From assembly GCF_003473485.1 (NCBI RefSeq), contig NC_053042.1, positions 56,445,762 through 56,509,761 of the forward strand: a DNA stretch of 64,000 nt. The letters run 5' to 3'. The notes beneath the pieces are model-generated. The model was not told the origin of the DNA and did not search any database. It worked only from the letters and a program-made list of their open reading frames with translations. Each line of letters begins with the position of its first letter. Within the stretch, counting starts at the first letter, position 1. Positions 57,513-64,000 of this stretch are shown in pieces. Source of the stretch: Medicago truncatula (Eukaryota > Streptophyta > Magnoliopsida > Fabales > Fabaceae). A program made the translations under genes and the position numbers.

Positions 57513-59269
57513 CTAATGAAGTTTACGCTTACACCTTCGGATTGCAGCAGCTCTAGAAGCATTTTCATCATCACATTCAGGAGATTCTTCCACAACACTC
57601 TCCTCCTGCAGAACACGCCCTCGGTTCCTAGATATCTTCCTGATAGGAGTCACAGCCAAAGCTTGTGTGGAACTGTCACCACCCATCTCTTCCTGTGATG
57701 GATCAGCCGCAGTACTGTACTGAATCCTATGTGGCATTAGCTCTTTGCCATCAGGCACAATATCCTTCATTATCTGAATTTGAAAACAATGTCAACGGAG
57801 TTACAAAAAGAATCGTAATTCAATGTACAGGACTTGAAATGAACAGAGTAATGTATTATTTGTCAGCATAAGTTCCATAAAAACAAAATGTGTAAGAAAA
57901 CTCCATTAATATTGATGATTTGAATTTCCAACTTAACAAAAAGTGGGCATGTCTATACCTTCCAATCTTTGTAATCATATCTGAAGACAAAATGAGTGTA
58001 AGAAACTTCTTTTGACATTATAGAGTTGGCAGCAGGAGCATTCTTTGGTGCTGAAAAAGATAGCACATATTCAATTTAAGTACAAACAGTGCAAAAAAAT
58101 AAAATGAAAGCAAATAGTTGGGTAATTGTGACAGAAGCAAGTCTTACAAACATAGTGTGAACGTTTGTCATCCATACTGATTTCAGCGCGACCATCTTTG
58201 ACCAAGAATGAGAGGGCAAACAGGTTTTCAACTGTCTGAGCAAAAGAAAATCTGTTCAAAATGAGGTGTTCAAGTTGGACCTTTTTGTTTTCCCTTAATA
58301 TGTTGAACATGGTTGACATGTTTTTGTCAGTATCAGTTTTTTCCTCTCCCTCAGTATCTTGGAGCTGTTTGAAAGAAACAATAAGTAGCATTAAATAACA
58401 AAGAAGTTGATTCTAAATATGTTTTGAAATTGGATCAACCAACAAAGAAAACAGGTACTATGATATGATGTTGAAGATTGAAAAAACAAAGTGCACAATA
58501 TGTAAGCAAAAGGCTTGATTTCATTGACATTGACACTATAAAGTTCATATTTGTTCCATAACGAGAAAAACAGGCAAACAAAAGTGAAGCATTAGCACAT
58601 AATAAGGAAGAAAGGGAGACCTGTTGAGGTCTAGCAGTTGTAGTAGAGCGAGGATTTCTCTTTCTAGAAACAATGGTTTTGCGTTGTTTCAACTGATTTT
58701 CCATGGGACCAAGCATGGTAGAGGAACCATGAACAGTGAGGAAAATGGGGGAAACAGAAATGCCGAGTTTATGCCAGTCAATGGAAGCGGCGTTGTTGGG
58801 TGGGTGAGCATAGTGTTTGAGAAGAGATGAAACAAACTGAGAAGGAGTAACACCTTCGTTGACAAGAGATTTAACGGATCCAACAAGAGTGCGTGTCAGA
58901 TCTAGAAGTGCTTCAGCGTCAGCAACCTGTTCTCGAGGTTTCTTCACTTGCTCATGTAACTTATCGAACTCGTGAAGGATTGAATCGAACTTCTCTGAAT
59001 CACCGTTCATCAAATCATCTTTTTCCTCTGTCCAAATTCATTCATTTATTATTATTATTAAATAAAAATAAAAATAAAAAAATTACCATACCATTGATAA
59101 GAGACTTGAGTTTGAAGAACTCGGAGCGGATGATTCTGCGAATACTGGAGTCCTGATTCTCCTCTTCTTCTTCTTCTTCATCCTTCTCCTCCGTGGCGGC
59201 GGCGGCGTTGAGGCGTTCTCTCTTAACGCGACGAAACACTTGTTGTTCTTCTTCTCCTCTACGAGCCAT
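57513..59269 (-). CDS. NSE4: NSE4, kleisin subunit of the SMC5/6 complex (five exons)
   Basis: Exons 59092-59269, 58621-59027, 58148-58364, 57959-58050 and 57513-57773 give 384 residues in one frame. NSE4 bridges SMC5 and SMC6 and helps DNA repair and chromosome segregation in the nucleus. The N terminus is charged with a Glu run ([11 protein letters not shown]), followed by [17 protein letters not shown]. Next is the conserved [19 protein letters not shown] block (N-terminal NSE3/SMC-binding part). The C-terminal winged-helix domain (Nse4_C) is visible as [37 protein letters not shown], then [20 protein letters not shown] and YDYKDWKIM. At the exon 1/2 junction two splice choices are possible; the one giving LIN-E-EKDDL fits best. 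The tail is Lys/Arg-rich (RRCKRKLH). Confidence 0.9.
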
Positions 59270-60660
59270 TGCTTCTTTCTTTCTTTCTTTCAACCCTAAA
59301 CCACTAACCGAGGGTTTTCAATTATGTTCTATACAATAGCATAAGCCAATAGTATGCTCACCTGTTAATTGCAAGAATCAAACCAACAACAAGATCAGAA
59401 AGAGTAGGTATGCAAAATAAGCAAAATATATTTACCAACATGAGAGACAACAATTATTCGAAAAACATAACAAAATTGAACCATTTATTTAGAAAAGCAT
59501 AAGCCATAAATAGTTAGAAAAGCATAAGCCACCTGAGACAACAATGATAGTTAGAATAGCATAGGCCATAATTTAACCATTTATTTGTACATCTTCCATT
59601 TCCATGAGAAGTTAAAGAACATTAAACATTATAAAACAACATTAGTAACCGTAAAACAACATTATAAAACAAACAGCGCTACTATGTTCCATTGTCTATT
59701 TATCTCCACAAACAAGACATGTAGCTACTTGGTGCCTTGAGATTGATTCTTTATTTGGAAAATAGAACTTAACAACTAGTAGCTACTTGGTAATCTTCGC
59801 ACAAGTGATTTACGACTACCTTCTATTATACATTTCATTGCAATATGTACTATCATTTCTAGATTTTCCCCCTTTTTATCAGGGATTCTTTTCTGGACAT
59901 CTTATTATCAATACCTTTGTTCTAGTTCAAGATAAACAGACTAGCATCTTCAGATTATAAAGTCTTCTGAAACCCACATGAAGTGTGTTAAAAAAAAAGC
60001 ATATACATATTTATACTGACATTCTTTTAATGTAATCAACTAGGTTTAACAACAATAGATGAAAAAACTGATGGCAATCAATCAATTAAAGAACATATAA
60101 TCATCAGAGAAGAATCAGATTTAAAGGAAGATACATTCAATTTCAATTTTCACATTACCTAAATTAGGGTTTTTGGAGAGAGATGGAGATAACACAGAAG
60201 ATGGAGGAGGTCAGGAGGATGCGCCGGCGGGTGATGGATGGAGAAGAAGGTGACATGTGAGTGGTCGCGGCGGCTGGCCGGCGGTGGTGTGGTGGTTGGG
60301 TTGTCTTGACTCGATTTGCTTTGTTGTTGGGAGAAAGAAGAGAGAAACGGCAAGACCAAATGAGATTGAATATGAGAGGATTTTTTTCCCCCAAATTTTA
60401 AAGAATAAAAAGGATTTTTTTTCCCCCAAATTTTTTTATCAAAAAAAATGGAGGTTTACTTTCCCGCCGCTCCATTCTAGTTAACATTTTCATTTTTCAT
60501 ATTTGACTTTTCGGATTCCGAATCCAAAGGATACTACCATCACTAACTCTCTCTTTTTTTTTCTTTTTTTTCTTTTTTTATAAAAAACATATACCAATAA
60601 ACCAAACCAAATAGAGAATTGTTGTTCCCAATAAGGCTATAATACACAAGTAATTTACTT
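59270..60660. other. Upstream region of NSE4, with a possible orphan exon
   Basis: 59.3-60.1 kb is AT-rich without a gene. At 60164-60430 (minus) a locally GC-richer stretch could encode a transit-peptide-like segment (SPSSPSITRRRILLTSSIF), but no downstream exons were found. Confidence 0.4.
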
Positions 60661-60669
60661 TTTTGCCCT

Positions 60670-60749
60670 CTCGGCAGTTAACTGCCGAGGAATTTGAAAT
60701 CCGGCTGCAGTTAACTGCCGAGGAAAACCTCGGTAGTTAACTGCCGAAG
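60670..60749. repeat. Array of GGCAGTTAACTGCCGAGG palindromes
   Basis: Three near-copies in 80 bp: a perfect 20-bp palindrome CTCGGCAGTTAACTGCCGAG at 60670-60689, then GGCTGCAGTTAACTGCCGAG (60703-60722) and CTCGGTAGTTAACTGCCGAA (60729-60748). All share GTTAAC at the centre. Confidence 0.85.
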
Positions 60750-61518
60750 TTTTCTTAACATAAACAAACGCAGAAACAGAAACATATACCATTTTCAAAA
60801 CTTCTCTAAAATTCTCAATTTCTCCAATCGTCACCAAAGTTATTTTCACGAATTGCAAGCAAATCAACTGCACATTATCACAAGTAAGTTGTGTCAATCA
60901 TTTTAATGATAATGTTAATTTGTTTAGGTTGATTTTTTTTAAAAAAATTAGAGTAGTTTGCATGTGGTTAGGGTTGATTTTAAAATTGACAATTTGATGA
61001 TTGCATGTGTAGTTTAAGAATTGATAAATGAATGTAGTTGTTGCTTATGTTGTTTAAGTCATAATGTGATTTTGAATGGTGGCAAAATAACACAATTTGA
61101 ATATCTTTTATACTTTGCACACAAAGTGTTTGATAAAATGTCTCAATGACAATTTTATTGATTGTTTAGTTAGTTTAGGCTATGGAAATGATAGAAATGA
61201 TGTTAATTATAGTTTGGTTAAGTGTATATTGATTTTTTTGTTAGTTTAGGTTAAGAGAATTATGATAGACACAAATGATTTAGTTGTATAGAAATGATTA
61301 AGTGTGTGTTAATTATTGAATGATGTTTAGGTTATTATGGAAATGATAGACATAAATTTTATTGTAATGATGATTATATTGAATGATTTTAAGTTATGGA
61401 AATGATGTTCATTGTTGTACTTTTAATGAGTTTGATTATGTTTATGTTTAGCGTAGGTTTAATGTGTTTGATTAGGTTATGGAAATGATGTTAATTTTAT
61501 TATTTTTTGTGTGTAGAT

Positions 61519-63941
61519 ATGGCCGATCAGGACCCCATTGATCCATCTAAGATGATTGGTGGTAGGCGTGCGATGACTCAGAGCCACCGGAGGGAGAGGC
61601 AGAGCGGCCACATCCCAAAGAGGGTAGAGGTCGGAGGGGAGATGGTTCAGGGAGTTCGCATGAGGCTTCTCAAGCTACACAGCCTGAAGAGTCGCATGTG
61701 GTTGACCCGAGCCAGCAGGAGGAGTACCTGAATTATCAGGATCAGGTACACCACGATGTGACTGATGGTGGATATGACCAGGATCATATACCACAGCAGC
61801 AGCATGTGGTAGATGATGATGACATTGCAGCAACAGCTGCCCCCGAGGTGTTACCTGTGGACCCTCCCTTTTCTGGAGGACCAGCAGACTTATCTTTGCC
61901 GCACTCTTATGCCAATCATGTGGCGTTGCCGCTTTGGTATAATTCAGATAACGTAAGTGTAATTTTTTTAAATGTTTTTTCTTTATGTTTAATTATTTTC
62001 TTTATATGTGTGTTTGTTTAATTATTATATCCACTTTTATATGTGTTTTTTTTTTAAAATGCTTTTTCTTTATGTTTAATTATTTTCTTTATATGTGTGT
62101 TTGTTTAATTATTATATCCACTTTTATATGTGTTTTTTTTTAAATTCTTTTTCTTTATGTTTAAGTATTTTCTTTATATGTGTGTTTGTTTAATTATTAT
62201 ATCCACTTTTATATGTGTTTTTTTTAAATGTTTTTTCTTTATGTTTAATTATTTTCTTTATATGTGTGTTTGATTAATTATTATATCCACTTTTATATGT
62301 GTTTTTTTTTTTTAATTCTTTTCTTTATGTTTAATTATTTTCTTTATATGTGTGTTTGTTTAAACTATATTTATTTTTCTATTATTTCAGTTTCGTAAGC
62401 TCCGTGTGGTAAAACCGATTAATCATGGGGCTAAGATCTTAAGTCTCGGACGCCCAAATGGGAATCAAGATTGGTTTTGGGATCCGCTTAGGGAGAGCGG
62501 GTTACATGACTTGGTTTACCTAGGCTAAGCCACTGTGCCTCATGCCCTGCTGATGATTCTATGCGAGAGGTGACATCCCAAGACCAGCACCTTTCACATG
62601 CCCTTGGGGGAGATGATTGTGACCTTGGATGATGTCGCATTCCTGACACATCTTCAAATTGAGGGGCGGATGTTGAGCCATGGGAAGAAGATGTTGAAAC
62701 ATGAGGGAGCGACACTACTTATGAGGCACTTGGGTGTGTCGCGGTAGGAGGCGGACAAAATTTATGGGCAGAAGTACGGTGGGTACATTAGCTACCCGAG
62801 GCTGAGGGACTTATATATGAGGTACCTTGGTAGGGCCAACATATTGGCTCATACGGAGGATCTAGAGGAGCTGGAGGAGCGGGGGAGGGTTAGGACTTAT
62901 TGCGTGAGGTGTTACCTTCTCTACTTAGTTGGATGCTTGTTGTTTGACGATAGAAGCAACAAACGCATCGAGTTGGTCTATCTGACGACCATGGAGGACA
63001 GCTACGCAGGGATGCGTAATTATTCCTAGGGAGGGATGACACTCGCATACCTATACGACGAGTTAGTTGAGGCGTGTAGGCCTGGAGACAGAGCTCTTGG
63101 GGGGAGCATGGCACTGCTGATTGTAAGAAACTTATAAATGTGAACCTTAACTTTTATTTTTTTGTTATATTTTTTCGTGCGTAATAATTTATAAATGTGA
63201 TTTGTTTGGTTTGTGCAGACATGGTTTTTGGCGCATTTTCTTGGCTTTTACAGTGTTGATCCCAACACTGACTACATGGAAAACTATCCGGTTGCAGCGA
63301 GGTGGAAGCTTCAGAAGGGTCACGGATAGGGGGTCACGTATCGGTCACTGCTTGATCCAAGATTTGAGAAGGTTTTCTGGTATTATGCTTGGATTATGTG
63401 AGGTGTTCGTAGGGTGTACCGTCACTTGCCCGAGAGGGTTTTGAGGCAGTACGGATACGTCCAGACCGTCCCCAGACATCCGACGGATGTTGTAGAGCTG
63501 CCACTGCCTCACATTGTGCAGACGTTCGTCGACTTCCACACTCACACACTTAAGGCGGCTGATTGGGGTGAGCAGGCAGGAGAGCAGACATGGAGGATGA
63601 CGGATGGCTATGTGCTATGGTACACTAGGGTGTCTCACCCTCAGATCTTGCCAGCTCTTCCAGTAGATATTCCGAGGCCAGCAAATGAAGAGCAGATCAT
63701 TGCAGAGCAGTGGGAGCGGTATGAGGCGAGAAGCTCGCCTGACACCTATGACATGGTTTGTGGCGCTGTTGCCTACGCTGATGCGCAGTTAGGCCAGGAG
63801 GAGGTCATGAGCATGACCCCTCAGTAGTGGTTTCAGGCCACGAGCCATATGAGGGAGCAGACCGCGCCAATTTTGACCAGGAGGCGAGGCCAGAGGCCGA
63901 GGAGGAGGCACCATCAGCAGGACCAAGACCATGATGAGTAG
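61519..63941 (+). pseudogene. Plant-mobile-domain (PMD) protein pseudogene, MAIN-like
   Basis: Apparent exons 61519-61952, 62391-63122 and 63219-63941 with good splice sites. The translation contains KILSLGRPNGNQDWFWDPLR, LGEMIVTLDDVAFLTHLQIE, VRCYLLYLVGCLLFDDRSNK, MTLAYLYDELVEACRPG, NYPVAARWKLQKGHG and HPQILPALPVDIPRPANEEQ. These are hallmarks of the aminotransferase-like plant mobile domain, found in MAIN/MAIL proteins and in many transposon-carried copies. Seven in-frame stops (62526, 62571, 62745, 63027, 63327, 63399, 63825) and a one-base shift near 61617 in exon 1 disable it, while exons 2 and 3 otherwise stay in one frame. An Arg-rich tail (RRRGQRPRRRRHH) ends at 63941. An AG precedes the ATG, so a further upstream exon is possible. 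Confidence 0.82.
61964..62362. repeat. Intronic minisatellite, period 84-87 bp
   Basis: 'ctttatgtttaattattttc' recurs at 61981, 62068, 62153, 62237 and 62323, each followed by 'tttatatgtgtgtttgtttaattattatatccac'. That gives four full copies and one partial copy filling most of the first intron of the PMD pseudogene. Confidence 0.9.
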
Positions 63942-64000
63942 TAGTAGTATTTTGTTTTTTAGGACTTGTTTTTTAGTTTTGGTGTTTTCATGACATTGAT

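Overview
This window is nuclear DNA from a flowering plant. The evidence is intron-containing genes with GT..AG splice sites, long AT-rich intergenic DNA, and many plant-type transposable elements (Stowaway, PIF/Harbinger, hAT and Mutator-like MITEs, RNase-H-carrying LINEs, a Ty1/copia element, tRNA-derived SINEs). The SINE family, the plant-mobile-domain pseudogene and the MITE families suggest a papilionoid legume, possibly Medicago or a close relative. That placement is inference. No bacterial operons, CRISPR arrays, rRNA genes or intact tRNA genes were seen.

Layout. 1-3.7 kb is repeat DNA (a Mutator-like MITE, a LINE remnant, a foldback). 3.8-6.4 kb holds a two-exon INO80-subunit-D-like zinc-cluster gene (+) and a DUF1685 gene (-). 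6.5-25 kb is a repeat-dominated stretch with no convincing host gene; it holds at least ten MITEs, two LINE relics and one SINE. 25.3-31.3 kb holds two tandem INT1-type inositol transporter genes (-): a six-exon copy and an upstream two-exon copy whose four 3' introns are precisely missing. 32-41.4 kb is a decayed LINE (-) split by a young-looking, complete Ty1/copia element (+, 33854-38937) with identical 194-bp LTRs, a 5-bp target-site duplication and one 1450-residue Gag-Pol frame.

43.2-59.3 kb is the gene-rich part: a secreted proline-rich X8/CBM43 protein (-), a seven-exon SelO/YdiU protein AMPylase (-) with an 886-bp TIR element in its largest intron, a CYP76-like cytochrome P450 (+), and the SMC5/6 subunit NSE4 (-). 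From 60.6 kb to the end lies a plant-mobile-domain pseudogene with seven in-frame stops, preceded by a cluster of near-palindromic repeats.

The genes do not form a pathway; this is ordinary plant gene order with individual promoters. The only functional pair is the INT1 tandem duplication. Exon boundaries were worked out by hand from reading frame, splice consensus and family conservation, and each spliced gene gives one uninterrupted frame. I found no wholly new biological system. The best leads are the partial intron loss in one INT1 copy, the intact copia element with non-canonical TA..TA termini, and the palindromic array near the plant-mobile-domain pseudogene.
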